64,000 nucleotides of DNA, taken from Sellimonas sp963559135. Its GTDB lineage: Bacteria > Bacillota > Clostridia > Lachnospirales > Lachnospiraceae. The stretch's first letter is position 1, and each line of letters opens with the position of its first letter. Of this stretch, positions 17,431 through 25,763 are shown in pieces. The notes under the pieces were generated by a model, which saw only the letters and a list, made by a program, of their open reading frames with translations, had not been told where the DNA came from and did not search any database. The translations under genes and the position numbers were made by a program. The stretch is from assembly GCA_963559135.1 (NCBI GenBank), contig CAUWJP010000010.1:13876-77875 (forward strand), written 5' to 3'.

Positions 17431-19409
17431 CAAAAACACAGGGAAGCATAGAAGAGAAGAAGCAGAGGATGACCGAGCTTGTCGATTTGTTGAATCAGGC
17501 AGGACGCGCCTACTACCAGGAAGCGCGGGAGATCATGAGCAACTTTGAGTATGACCGGCTTTATGATGAACTGCTTTCGCTGGAGGAGGAGCTTCAGACG
17601 ACCCTTGCGGCAAGCCCGACGGTGCATGTTGGATACGAGGTGGTCAGTGAGCTTCCAAAAGAACGGCACGAGCGTCCGATGCTCTCTTTGGACAAGACCA
17701 AGGAGGTTGGCCGGCTGAAAGAATTTCTGGGAGACCAGACTGCCTTGCTTTCCTGGAAAATGGACGGACTTACGATTGTCCTGACCTACCGGGATGGGGC
17801 GCTTTTTAAGGCGGTCACCAGAGGAAATGGAGAAATCGGAGAAGTCGTCACTAACAATGCACGGGTATTCAAAAACATTCCGCTAAAGATTCCTTACCAG
17901 GGAGAACTGATTCTTCGTGGTGAGGCGGTGATCCGTTACGATGATTTTGAACGAATCAACGAGGAAATCGAAGATGTGGATGCCAAATATAAAAACCCGC
18001 GGAATCTTTGCAGCGGTTCCGTGCGGCAGCTGAATAATGAGATTACGGCAAAGCGAAATGTCCGGTTCTACGCTTTCTCCCTTGTACGGGCGGATGGCGT
18101 GGACTTTGAGAACTCAAGAAGACGCCAGATGGAGTGGTTAAAAGAACAGGGCTTTGAAACTGTAGAGTATCATATGGTAAATACAGGCACGATCGAGGAA
18201 GAAGTAGCCTGGTTTGCAGATCAGATTCAGAAAAATGAAGTGCCGTCTGACGGTCTGGTGCTTCTGTACGATGACATTGCTTACGGACAGTCCTTAGGAA
18301 GTACGGCCAAATTTCCGAGGGATTCCTTTGCTTTTAAATGGGCGGATGAAATTCGGGAGACAACGCTTCGTAAGATCGAATGGAGTCCGTCCAGGACGGG
18401 GCTGATCAATCCGGTGGCCATTTTTGATCCGGTAGAGCTGGAGGGAACGACTGTTTCCAGAGCAAGTGTCCATAATATCAGCATCATGGAGGAGTTGGAG
18501 CTTGGCATCGGGGATCAGATTCAGGTGTACAAGGCCAATATGATTATTCCGCAGATCGCGGAAAATCTGACCAGAAGCGGAGTCAGGGATATTCCGGAAA
18601 CGTGCCCGGTGTGCGCAGGAAAGACCGAGGTCCGGCAGATACTGAATGCGAAAGCGCTCTACTGCACGAATCCGCAGTGCCAGGCAAAACAGATCAAGGC
18701 ATTTTCCCTTTTTGTCAGCCGGGACGCCATGAATATCGACGGGCTTTCTGAAGCGACCATGGAAAAGCTGATCGGGAAGGGATTCATCCATGAGTTTGCG
18801 GATATTTACCACCTGGATGATCACCGGGAGGAGATCCGCGAGATGGAAGGTTTCGGAGAAAAGTCCTGCCAGAATCTGCTGGACAGTATTGAAGCTTCCA
18901 GAGAGACGACGCTTTCTAGGCTGCTCTACGCTCTTGGGATCGAAAACGTGGGAGTGGCCACGGCAAAACTTATTTGCAGGCAGTTTGATGACGATCCGGA
19001 AAAAATTGCAGATGCAGACCGGGAGGCATTAAGCCAGATTCCAGGAATCGGGGATGTCATCGCCGGGACATTTACAGAGTATTTTCAGGATCAGGAAAAG
19101 AGAATCCAGTTTGAAAATCTGTTAAAGGAAGTTCATCTGCAAAAGGAAGAACGGCAGGAGCAGCAGAGCTTTGCCGGGATCAATTTTGTCGTCACCGGAT
19201 CGGTTACGCATTTTAAAAACAGAAACGAAGTCAAGGAAGAGATTGAAAAACGGGGCGGGAAGGTGACTGGTTCTGTGACATCCAAAACAAACTACCTGAT
19301 CAACAATGATACCGAATCCACTTCATCCAAAAACCGGAAGGCGAAAGAACTGGGAATTCCGATCATTTCGGAGGAAGATTTTCTGGATATGCTGAAAAAC
19401 GAGGGATAA
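17427..19409 (+). CDS. ligA: NAD-dependent DNA ligase LigA
   Basis: 660 residues. Order: Ia/adenylation domain with YxxxREIMSNFEYDRLYDEL, the nucleotidyl-acceptor Lys in WKMDG (about residue 111), and GNGEIGEVVTNN; OB-fold; zinc finger CPVC...CTNPQC (about 392-416); helix-hairpin-helix repeats (GIGDVIAG); and a C-terminal BRCT domain (INFVVTGSVTHF onward). KMDG rather than the common KIDG/KLDG, and NLCSGSVRQL in place of NAAAGSLRQL, mark a somewhat divergent clade. It seals nicks during replication and repair. A Crp-type regulator follows 2 bases after the stop. Confidence 0.93.
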   Translation: MTKTQGSIEEKKQRMTELVDLLNQAGRAYYQEAREIMSNFEYDRLYDELLSLEEELQTTLAASPTVHVGYEVVSELPKERHERPMLSLDKTKEVGRLKEFLGDQTALLSWKMDGLTIVLTYRDGALFKAVTRGNGEIGEVVTNNARVFKNIPLKIPYQGELILRGEAVIRYDDFERINEEIEDVDAKYKNPRNLCSGSVRQLNNEITAKRNVRFYAFSLVRADGVDFENSRRRQMEWLKEQGFETVEYHMVNTGTIEEEVAWFADQIQKNEVPSDGLVLLYDDIAYGQSLGSTAKFPRDSFAFKWADEIRETTLRKIEWSPSRTGLINPVAIFDPVELEGTTVSRASVHNISIMEELELGIGDQIQVYKANMIIPQIAENLTRSGVRDIPETCPVCAGKTEVRQILNAKALYCTNPQCQAKQIKAFSLFVSRDAMNIDGLSEATMEKLIGKGFIHEFADIYHLDDHREEIREMEGFGEKSCQNLLDSIEASRETTLSRLLYALGIENVGVATAKLICRQFDDDPEKIADADREALSQIPGIGDVIAGTFTEYFQDQEKRIQFENLLKEVHLQKEERQEQQSFAGINFVVTGSVTHFKNRNEVKEEIEKRGGKVTGSVTSKTNYLINNDTESTSSKNRKAKELGIPIISEEDFLDMLKNEG

Positions 19410-19411
19410 AA

Positions 19412-20098
19412 ATGGAAAATCATGCAGAAAATGAAATAGAAGAGTATCTGCCTTTCTGGGAGAGCTTAACCGAAAGTCAGAAAGAAAAGATCCGTTCGGA
19501 GGCGGTGCTAAAAATTGCCGGAAAAGGCGAGATCGTCCACCGGGGAAGCGGTGACTGTCTGGGCTTTTTGATTGTAAAGAGCGGCCAGCTAAGAGCATAC
19601 GTGGTCTCGGAGGAAGGAAAGGAGATCACTGTATACCGGATGTTTGAGCGGGATATGTGCCTTTTGGCGGCAAGTTGTATTTTCCGGAACATTGATTTTG
19701 AGATCTGGATGGAGGCGCGGGAGGAAACGGCCTACTGGGTCATCCCTCCGGTTGTCTATCAGGAGCTGATGGATACGTCTCTTCCGGTCATGAAATACAC
19801 AAACGACCTGATGTCGGAGCGGTTTTCTGATGTCATGTGGACGATGGAGCAGATCTTGGGAAAGAGTGTGGATAAGCGTCTGGCAGCACTGCTGATCGAG
19901 GAAGCGCAGAATACCGGGGAGGAGGAATTCTCCCTCACCCACGACCGGGCAGCGAGAGAACTGGGAACAGCAAGGGAAGTCGTCACAAGGATGCTGCGGT
20001 ATTTCCAGCAGGAGGGGCTTGTGCTTCTCGCAAGAGGGAAAGTCCGGATTGTGGACCGGAAACGCCTGTTTGCGCTGGCCGAGGAGAGCCTCCGCTAA
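19412..20098 (+). CDS. Crp/Fnr-family transcriptional regulator
   Basis: 228 residues. An N-terminal cyclic-nucleotide-binding-type beta barrel (about 15-130; GFLIVKSGQLRAYVVSEEGK) is followed by a dimerisation helix and a Crp-type helix-turn-helix (about 165-215; LTHDRAARELGTAREVVTRM). An FNR-like 4Fe-4S Cys cluster is not obvious. Coupled to ligA by a 2-base gap. Thioredoxin lies downstream with its own putative -10 (TATAAT at 20147), so a redox-linked role is possible but speculative. Confidence 0.88.
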   Translation: MENHAENEIEEYLPFWESLTESQKEKIRSEAVLKIAGKGEIVHRGSGDCLGFLIVKSGQLRAYVVSEEGKEITVYRMFERDMCLLAASCIFRNIDFEIWMEAREETAYWVIPPVVYQELMDTSLPVMKYTNDLMSERFSDVMWTMEQILGKSVDKRLAALLIEEAQNTGEEEFSLTHDRAARELGTAREVVTRMLRYFQQEGLVLLARGKVRIVDRKRLFALAEESLR

Positions 20099-20198
20099 AG
20101 GAGAGCGTAATTGTGACTTTGTTACGGAAACAGATAGGAAATTGCGTATAATAGGAGACAGAAACAAGGAAAACAACAATTCACAGGAGGAATTATAG

Positions 20199-20513
20199 AT
20201 GGCAGAAGTAATGACAATTACACAGGAAAATTTTGAAGCGGAAGTATTAAAATCCGAGAAACCGGTACTGATTGATTTCTGGGCAGAATGGTGCGGACCT
20301 TGCCAGACCTTTATCCCGATTATCCATTCTTACGCAGAGAAGACGGATGCAGTGAAAGTCGGAAAGATCAATGTGGATGAAAACAGAGAACTTGCAAAGC
20401 AGTTCCGGATTCTGAGCATCCCGACAGTGATGCTGTTCCAGAACGGCGAATCCGTAAAACGCCATTCCGGAGTAATGATGGAGGATGAATTAAAGGCGTG
20501 GGTAGAAGAGTAA
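20199..20513 (+). CDS. trxA: Thioredoxin
   Basis: 104 residues, ATG 20199 behind AGGAGG. The active site WCGPC is at residues 31-35 (Cys32, Cys35), and the cis-Pro loop SIPTVMLF is present. Residues before the active site are FWAE, and a Gln-Thr follows where most have Lys-Met. A general disulfide reductant in the cytosol. Single gene between crp-like and clpX. Confidence 0.92.
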   Translation: MAEVMTITQENFEAEVLKSEKPVLIDFWAEWCGPCQTFIPIIHSYAEKTDAVKVGKINVDENRELAKQFRILSIPTVMLFQNGESVKRHSGVMMEDELKAWVEE

Positions 20514-20537
20514 AGCATTAGTTTAGAAAAACTTTAC

Positions 20538-20566
20538 TTGTCCGAATGGGACATCTGGGCTATAAT
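20538..20566 (+). promoter_or_regulatory. clpX promoter with overlapping inverted repeat
   Basis: TTGTCC (20538-20543), 17-base spacer, TATAAT (20561-20566). The inverted repeat TGTCC-GAATG-GGACA (20539-20553) overlaps the -35 and could be an operator; it does not match CIRCE or CtsR consensus. Confidence 0.6.
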
Positions 20567-20613
20567 ATCTTCTATAAAATTCTATAAAATCAATATAGAA
20601 GGGGTTTTAGCAA

Positions 20614-22086
20614 ATGTCAGATGAAAAGAATACAACGATCGACGAAGAGAACACAGATGACCAGAAACTCGAAGAGACTGTCAAAGGCGTTGTAGAAGAT
20701 ACGTCAAAAGATGACAGTGAATATGAAAAACTCTGCTCTATCTGTCACCGCCCGGAAAGCATTACGGGAAAGATGATAGAGCTTCCGAATAATCTGTATG
20801 TCTGTCCGGATTGTATGCAGAAAAGTTTTGATATGATGAATAACGGACAGATCGACTTAAACCAGCTGATGCACATGCCGGGCGTTCAGATTCTGAATAT
20901 GCAGGATCTGGAAAATATGATGCCGAGGCAGCAGAAGGTAAAGAAGAAAAAAGAGAAGAAAGAAGAAAAGCCAGAGCTGGATCTTCATAATATTCCGGCG
21001 CCGCATAAGATCAAAGCAAAGCTGGATGATTATGTGATCGGTCAGGAGCAGGCGAAGAAGATCATCTCGGTAGCAGTTTATAACCACTACAAGAGAGTAG
21101 TGACCGATACGATGGACGATATCGAGATCGAAAAATCAAACATTCTGATGCTCGGACCGACCGGATCTGGTAAGACATACCTTGTCAAGACATTGGCAAG
21201 ACTTCTGGATGTACCGCTTGCCATCACGGATGCGACTTCTCTTACAGAGGCCGGCTATATCGGTGATGACATTGAAAGCCTTGTATCTAAGCTTCTGGCG
21301 GCAGCCGACAATGATGTGGAGAAGGCAGAGCGGGGAATTATCTTTGTAGATGAGATCGACAAGATTGCCAAGAAGAAAAATACAAGTCAGAGAGATGTCA
21401 GCGGTGAATCCGTACAGCAGGGAATGCTTAAGCTTCTGGAAGGAAGCGATGTGGAGGTCCCGGTAGGAGCCAACAGCAAAAATGCGATGGTACCTCTGAC
21501 TACGGTTAATACAAGAAATATCCTCTTTATCTGCGGCGGAGCCTTCCCAGGGCTTGAGCAGATTATCAAAGAGCGGCTCAATAAGCAGTCCTCCATCGGC
21601 TTTATTGCAGATTTGAAGGACAAATACGACAATGACAAGAATCTGCTGTCAAAAGTGACAGTGGAGGATCTGCGAAACTTCGGAATGATTCCGGAATTTC
21701 TGGGACGTCTCCCGGTGATCTGTACATTGCAGAGCCTGGATCGGGATATGTTTGTCAAGATTTTAAAAGAGCCTAGAAATGCGATCCTGAAGCAGTATCA
21801 GAAGCTCCTTGCTCTGGATGAGGTGTGTCTGGAATTTGAGGATGACGCGTTGTATGCCATTGCGGAAAAGGCGATGGAGAAAGATACCGGAGCCAGAGCT
21901 CTGCGTGCTATTATCGAAGAGTTCATGCTGGATATCATGTATGAGATTCCAAAGGATGACAGCATCGGCGAAGTGATTATCACAAGGGACTACATAGAGG
22001 GAACAGGCGGACCGGTGATCCGGCTGCGAGGACAGGAAGTGCCGCCGTTGCTTGAGCATAATCCGGTACAGGAGCTTGAGTCATAG
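20614..22086 (+). CDS. clpX: ClpX-type AAA+ unfoldase
   Basis: 490 residues. An acidic N-terminal extension (about residues 1-42) precedes the ClpX zinc-binding domain (CSIC...CPDC), then a Lys/Glu-rich linker. AAA+ motifs are intact: Walker A GPTGSGKT, Walker B IIFVDEIDKI, sensor and the GAR motif (GARALRAII). ClpX unfolds proteins for the ClpP peptidase. Typical ClpX is 410-430 residues; the extra length is in the N-terminal region and linker. clpP is not adjacent, and this may be one of two ClpX paralogs in the genome. Terminator at 22111. Confidence 0.88.
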   Translation: MSDEKNTTIDEENTDDQKLEETVKGVVEDTSKDDSEYEKLCSICHRPESITGKMIELPNNLYVCPDCMQKSFDMMNNGQIDLNQLMHMPGVQILNMQDLENMMPRQQKVKKKKEKKEEKPELDLHNIPAPHKIKAKLDDYVIGQEQAKKIISVAVYNHYKRVVTDTMDDIEIEKSNILMLGPTGSGKTYLVKTLARLLDVPLAITDATSLTEAGYIGDDIESLVSKLLAAADNDVEKAERGIIFVDEIDKIAKKKNTSQRDVSGESVQQGMLKLLEGSDVEVPVGANSKNAMVPLTTVNTRNILFICGGAFPGLEQIIKERLNKQSSIGFIADLKDKYDNDKNLLSKVTVEDLRNFGMIPEFLGRLPVICTLQSLDRDMFVKILKEPRNAILKQYQKLLALDEVCLEFEDDALYAIAEKAMEKDTGARALRAIIEEFMLDIMYEIPKDDSIGEVIITRDYIEGTGGPVIRLRGQEVPPLLEHNPVQELES

Positions 22087-22110
22087 AAAAGTGAAATAAG
22101 AAAAAAGCGA

Positions 22111-22147
22111 CCTACATATACTTATAAAAAGTATATGTAGGTTTTTT
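22111..22147 (+). terminator. Terminator after clpX
   Basis: A perfect 11-bp stem CCTACATATAC / GTATATGTAGG with a 9-base loop, followed by TTTTTT. The T run ends one base before the S8 protease start codon. Confidence 0.9.
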
Positions 22148-22148
22148 G

Positions 22149-23840
22149 ATGGATGAAGAACAGTGCAGGGAAGCGGTATTATCGGAAGAGTACAGAGACT
22201 TCATGTTTACAGACCGTTTTTTTTCTTTATTAAAGGAAGGCTCCTATCTGACGCAGCCGGCAGGAGCGTTGTACCAGAATGTGTATTTGCCGCGGGCGGA
22301 GGCGGAGCAGTTCCCGGAAAACGATATTCCTTATTATTCTATCCCAAAGTGTTATACGCCCCTCGATATGGGTGCTCTGAATGCGGCCGGAATTACGACG
22401 GTACAAAATTACCCCGGACTAGAGCTGAAAGGGCAGGGGATGCTGATTGGATTTCTGGATACAGGGATCGATTATCCCAATCCCGTATTCCGAAGTCTGG
22501 ATGGTTCCACACGGATTCTGGGGATCTGGGATCAGACTATTCAGGATGGCAATCCTCCGGACGGGTTCTGCTACGGGAGTGCCTACACGCGGGAAGATAT
22601 CAATAAGGCATTGAAACTGGAGGATCCCTATTCTTTTGTACCGACAAAAGATGAGGATGGCCACGGAACGTTTACAGCCAGCGTAGCAGCCGGAAGTGCC
22701 AATGTAGAGAATCAGTTTGTGGGGGCAGCACCGGAGGCAATGATTGCCATGGTAAAATTAAAACCTGCGAAACAGTATCTGAGAGACTATTATTTTATCC
22801 GGGACGAGGCTTTGGCTTATCAGGAGAATGATATGCTGGCAGGGCTATACTATTTAAATCAGCTGGCGCTGAAATATGATCGGCCGCTTGTGCTCTGCGT
22901 ACCCCTCGGGTGCAGTCTCGGGGGGCACAATGGGACGGCGCCCATCTGTGAGGAACTGGAACACTACGGTAATCAGAAAAATCGGGTGGTGGTGACCGGA
23001 ACGGGAAATGAGGCAGATAAGCGTCACCATTATCAGGGAGAAACCAAAGTGCAGGGCGAGCGGGAGATGGTGGAACTTCGCGTCGGGGCAGGGGTACGGG
23101 GCTTTCAGGCGGAAATCTGGACAGACATCCCAGATGTGCTGGCAGTTTCTTTATATTCCCCGTCCGGCGAGCAGATTCAGAAAGTCCCCATCCGCCAGAA
23201 CAGCAGAAATGAATACCGCTTTCTTCTGGAGCAGACAACCGTGATTATCGATTACCGACTTCTGGTGGAACGGACCAATTCGGAATTGATTATTCTACGG
23301 TTTATCGATCCGGCAGAAGGGATTTGGAAAATCGGTCTGGAACCGCTTCAGAGCATTGAAGGGAGGTTTCATATCTGGCTTCCGGTTTCGGAATTTCTGA
23401 CGGGAGAGGTTTATTTTCTACGTCCAAGCCCGGACGAGACGATTCTGGAACCGGGAAGTACCCCGTCCGCCATCACGGCCTCCTTTTATAATTGGGAGGA
23501 AAATTCGGTTGCGGTTCAGTCCGGTAGGGGATATACTAGAAACAGGATGATCAAGCCGGAATTTGCTGTTCCGGGCATCAATGTGACAGGAGCCGTTCCG
23601 GGAGGAAGCTTTACGGAGAGGTCCGGTTCCAGCGCTGCAAGCGCCATTGCGGCAGGAAGCGCAGCACTTCTCTTACAGTGGATCATACAGGATCAGAAGT
23701 CCCAGGCGTCCTCGGCACAGGTGCGGAATATTCTGATTCTTGGAACAAGAAGGATTACGGGAAATGAATATCCGAATCGGCAGTGGGGATATGGTACGAT
23801 GGATCTGTACCACACCTTTGAAGAGATACGGCAGTTATAA
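22149..23840 (+). CDS. S8 (subtilisin) family peptidase, CspA-like
   Basis: 563 residues from ATG 22149. Catalytic residues are visible: Asp in GFLDTGIDYP, His in DEDGHGTFTAS, Asn in TGTGNEAD, and Ser in SGSSAASA (a GSS variant of the usual GTS). The TRILGIWDQ and YTREDINKAL segments are typical of the CspA-like group in Clostridia, some of which process spore germination enzymes. There is no signal peptide, so it acts inside the cell or in the spore. Ribosome binding is unclear: the start abuts the clpX terminator's T run, which leaves only a TAGG. Followed after 14 bases by a small coiled-coil protein. Confidence 0.88.
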   Translation: MDEEQCREAVLSEEYRDFMFTDRFFSLLKEGSYLTQPAGALYQNVYLPRAEAEQFPENDIPYYSIPKCYTPLDMGALNAAGITTVQNYPGLELKGQGMLIGFLDTGIDYPNPVFRSLDGSTRILGIWDQTIQDGNPPDGFCYGSAYTREDINKALKLEDPYSFVPTKDEDGHGTFTASVAAGSANVENQFVGAAPEAMIAMVKLKPAKQYLRDYYFIRDEALAYQENDMLAGLYYLNQLALKYDRPLVLCVPLGCSLGGHNGTAPICEELEHYGNQKNRVVVTGTGNEADKRHHYQGETKVQGEREMVELRVGAGVRGFQAEIWTDIPDVLAVSLYSPSGEQIQKVPIRQNSRNEYRFLLEQTTVIIDYRLLVERTNSELIILRFIDPAEGIWKIGLEPLQSIEGRFHIWLPVSEFLTGEVYFLRPSPDETILEPGSTPSAITASFYNWEENSVAVQSGRGYTRNRMIKPEFAVPGINVTGAVPGGSFTERSGSSAASAIAAGSAALLLQWIIQDQKSQASSAQVRNILILGTRRITGNEYPNRQWGYGTMDLYHTFEEIRQL

Positions 23841-23854
23841 AGGAGGAAGAAACA

Positions 23855-24142
23855 ATGGATGATTTTTTTAGCGAACTTGGGAAGAAAATTTCAGAGACTG
23901 CAGACATCGTAGGGAAAAAGACCAATGAGATCTGGGATACAGAAAAGCTGAAAAGCCAGATCCGTTCCCTGGAACGTGCCAATGAGCGGGATTACATTGA
24001 TATCGGCAAGTCTGTCTATGAGAAGTTCCAGGAGAATGAGGTGACAGATGAGTCATGCATTGAGTTCTGTGAAGCGATTGAGAAAAGACAGGAAAAGATC
24101 GAAGACCTGAAAAAGGAGATCGACCGGATCAAAGGAGAATAA
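23855..24142 (+). CDS. Small coiled-coil protein of unknown function
   Basis: 95 residues behind AAGGAGG. It is predicted to be almost all helical, with heptads at about 30-50 (KLKSQIRSLERANERDYIDI) and at 70-95 ending EKIEDLKKEIDRIKGE. No membrane segment. Similar short proteins occur in Lachnospiraceae, often with zinc-ribbon relatives, but no function is established. Its stop is directly followed by the ATG of the LspA-like gene, suggesting coupling. Confidence 0.75.
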   Translation: MDDFFSELGKKISETADIVGKKTNEIWDTEKLKSQIRSLERANERDYIDIGKSVYEKFQENEVTDESCIEFCEAIEKRQEKIEDLKKEIDRIKGE

Positions 24143-24673
24143 ATGCGAATGAAGAAATGGATGACGGGATTTGCGGCGGCTCTTCTGGGCGCAGATCTCT
24201 TCTGTAAGTATCGTACGGAACGAAAAAACGACGGAGAGAAGGAAAAAAAGATTTTCGGGGGGAAAGTGCTGATCCGCAAGGTGCACAATTATGGATTTGC
24301 CCTGAATGTTTTAAGCGGAGAGGAACGGATTGTAAAGGGAGGATCCCTTCTGGCCGGAATTCTGCTGCTTTGTTACCATGTGAAGCTGTTCTTTTCCAAA
24401 AAAGGAACATGGAAATTTGCAGGGACATCCTTGATGCTTGCCGGAGCGTTGAGTAATCTTTACGACCGGTTCCGGAGAGGCTATGTGGTGGATTATATTG
24501 GATTTGCAGCGGCAGATCCGCAGATAAGAAAGATCACGTTTAATATCGGAGATTTCTGTCTGATGGCCGGAGCTGTTATTCTTGCAGCCGCCTCAGCCAT
24601 CAGATCAATAGTAAAAGAAACCAAAAAAGCGATTAAGAAGCAGAGAAAAACTCTTTTATCTGACCATAAATAA
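24143..24673 (+). CDS. LspA-like protein (signal peptidase II family)
   Basis: 176 residues. It has a LspA-like layout: an N-terminal helix (AALLGADLFCKY), HNYGFALN in place of the NTGAAF box, two middle helices, then ALSNLYDRFRRGYVVDYIGF and FNIGDFCLMAG. The two catalytic Asp of LspA (NxxDR and FNxxD) are both present. Signal peptidase II removes lipoprotein signal peptides. Its divergent N-terminal half and context beside a protease make a paralog with special substrates more likely than the housekeeping enzyme. The last 41 bases overlap a convergent dehydrogenase gene. Confidence 0.7.
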   Translation: MRMKKWMTGFAAALLGADLFCKYRTERKNDGEKEKKIFGGKVLIRKVHNYGFALNVLSGEERIVKGGSLLAGILLLCYHVKLFFSKKGTWKFAGTSLMLAGALSNLYDRFRRGYVVDYIGFAAADPQIRKITFNIGDFCLMAGAVILAAASAIRSIVKETKKAIKKQRKTLLSDHK

Positions 24674-25571
24674 TCTCCATCAGCCGGGTGCGGGATTCTA
24701 CCGCCGCCCAGGCAACGTGGGGCGTGATCAGAAGTTTTTTGCTGTCTTTGATATCAAAGAGGGGATTGTCAGCTGACATCGGTTCCTGACAGAGCACGTC
24801 AAGACCGGCTGCAGCGATGGTTCCCTTTTTTAATGCGTCTGCCAGATCCTGTTCCACAACAATCGGGCCACGGCCAAGGTTTAGCAAAATGGCAGATGAT
24901 TTCATCTTTGCAAGCGCATTAGCGTCAATCAAGCCTTCGGTATCTGAAGTCAGAGGAGCATGGATGGAGATAATGTCAGAGGTGGATAACAGAGTATCAA
25001 AGTCCACCTGATGATAGCCTTTTTGTTCCGGACTTCCTGAAGCGGAATAGTAGACGACATCAGCGCCGAAACAGGAAGCAATATCGGCGACTCTGCGTCC
25101 GATATTTCCAAGTCCGATGATGCCGAAGCGCATGGAGCAAAGCTCATGAAAATTTTCGGCAAAATGTGTAAAGATCCGGTCGTTGATATAGCTGCCCTTT
25201 TTCACATAGTCATCATAATAGTGGAGTTTTTCCAACAGATAAAAAAGCATGGCGAAGGTGTGCTGCGCCACAGATTCGGTGGAATATCCGGCTACATTAC
25301 GCCAGGCAATGCCGCGGCTCTTCAGGTAATCTTTGTCCAGATTGTTGGTTCCCGTAGCAGTCACACAGACCAACTTTAAATGAGTAGCGCTTCTAATGGT
25401 TTCTTCATTTACAGGTGTTTTATTGACGATCAGAACATCGGCATCCTGTGTCCGGGAAGCTGCCTCGGACGGCGAGGTAAAGTCATGATAAATAACTTCG
25501 CCAAAGTCTTTGAAGGCAGACAGATCAATGTCCGAGCCGATGGTTTTGGCATCCAGAAATACAAGTTTCAT
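24633..25571 (-). CDS. D-isomer-specific 2-hydroxyacid dehydrogenase
   Basis: 312 residues from ATG 25571, with AAGGAGG upstream. The NAD-binding Rossmann motif is GIIGLGNIGRRVADIA; substrate-binding and catalytic residues of the family are visible in GRGPIVVEQDLADAL, the Glu in LDVLCQEP and the His in LLITPHVAWA. It reduces 2-keto acids to D-2-hydroxyacids (or glycerate/hydroxypyruvate). Substrate not predictable. It has its own minus-strand promoter at 25602-25630 and overlaps the convergent LspA-like gene. Confidence 0.9.
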   Translation of the reverse strand: MKLVFLDAKTIGSDIDLSAFKDFGEVIYHDFTSPSEAASRTQDADVLIVNKTPVNEETIRSATHLKLVCVTATGTNNLDKDYLKSRGIAWRNVAGYSTESVAQHTFAMLFYLLEKLHYYDDYVKKGSYINDRIFTHFAENFHELCSMRFGIIGLGNIGRRVADIASCFGADVVYYSASGSPEQKGYHQVDFDTLLSTSDIISIHAPLTSDTEGLIDANALAKMKSSAILLNLGRGPIVVEQDLADALKKGTIAAAGLDVLCQEPMSADNPLFDIKDSKKLLITPHVAWAAVESRTRLMEIIYGQIKEFFSAS

Positions 25572-25601
25572 GTAAGACCTCCTTACTGTTTTTTCCTTTT
25601 C

Positions 25602-25630
25602 ATTATAGACAGAACAAAAAGAAAAGTAAA
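25602..25630 (-). promoter_or_regulatory. Promoter of the 2-hydroxyacid dehydrogenase
   Basis: On the minus strand: TTTACT (25630-25625), 17-base spacer, TATAAT (25607-25602). Divergent from the yitT promoter only 10 bases away. Confidence 0.6.
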
Positions 25631-25639
25631 GAAAGGGGG

Positions 25640-25669
25640 TTGACAATAAAAGAGAAGAAATAGTATACT
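25640..25669 (+). promoter_or_regulatory. Promoter of the YitT-family gene
   Basis: TTGACA (25640-25645), 18-base spacer, TATACT (25664-25669). Strong sigma-A-type match; the transcript would begin near 25676. Confidence 0.7.
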
Positions 25670-25683
25670 ACGTTCTAGAAGAG

Positions 25684-25724
25684 CATTTGCGAATTATAAT
25701 TATAGTTTGCAGATGTTTTTTTTT
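25684..25724 (+). terminator. Terminator-like hairpin in the yitT leader
   Basis: Arms CATTTGCGAA (25684-25693) and TTTGCAGATG (25706-25715), pairing with two G-T wobbles, are followed by nine T. It lies between the promoter and the yitT start codon (25764), so nearly every transcript must pass it: a candidate attenuator, or a 5' stabilising stem. Confidence 0.6.
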
Positions 25725-25763
25725 GGAAAAAAGAGAGTAAAACTGCGGAAAGGAGAATCCATC

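Noticed and set aside
20111..20124. Crp-like dyad GTGAC-TTT-GTTAC before thioredoxin
   Set aside because: Too short and imperfect to call; the spacing does not match Crp or Fnr sites.
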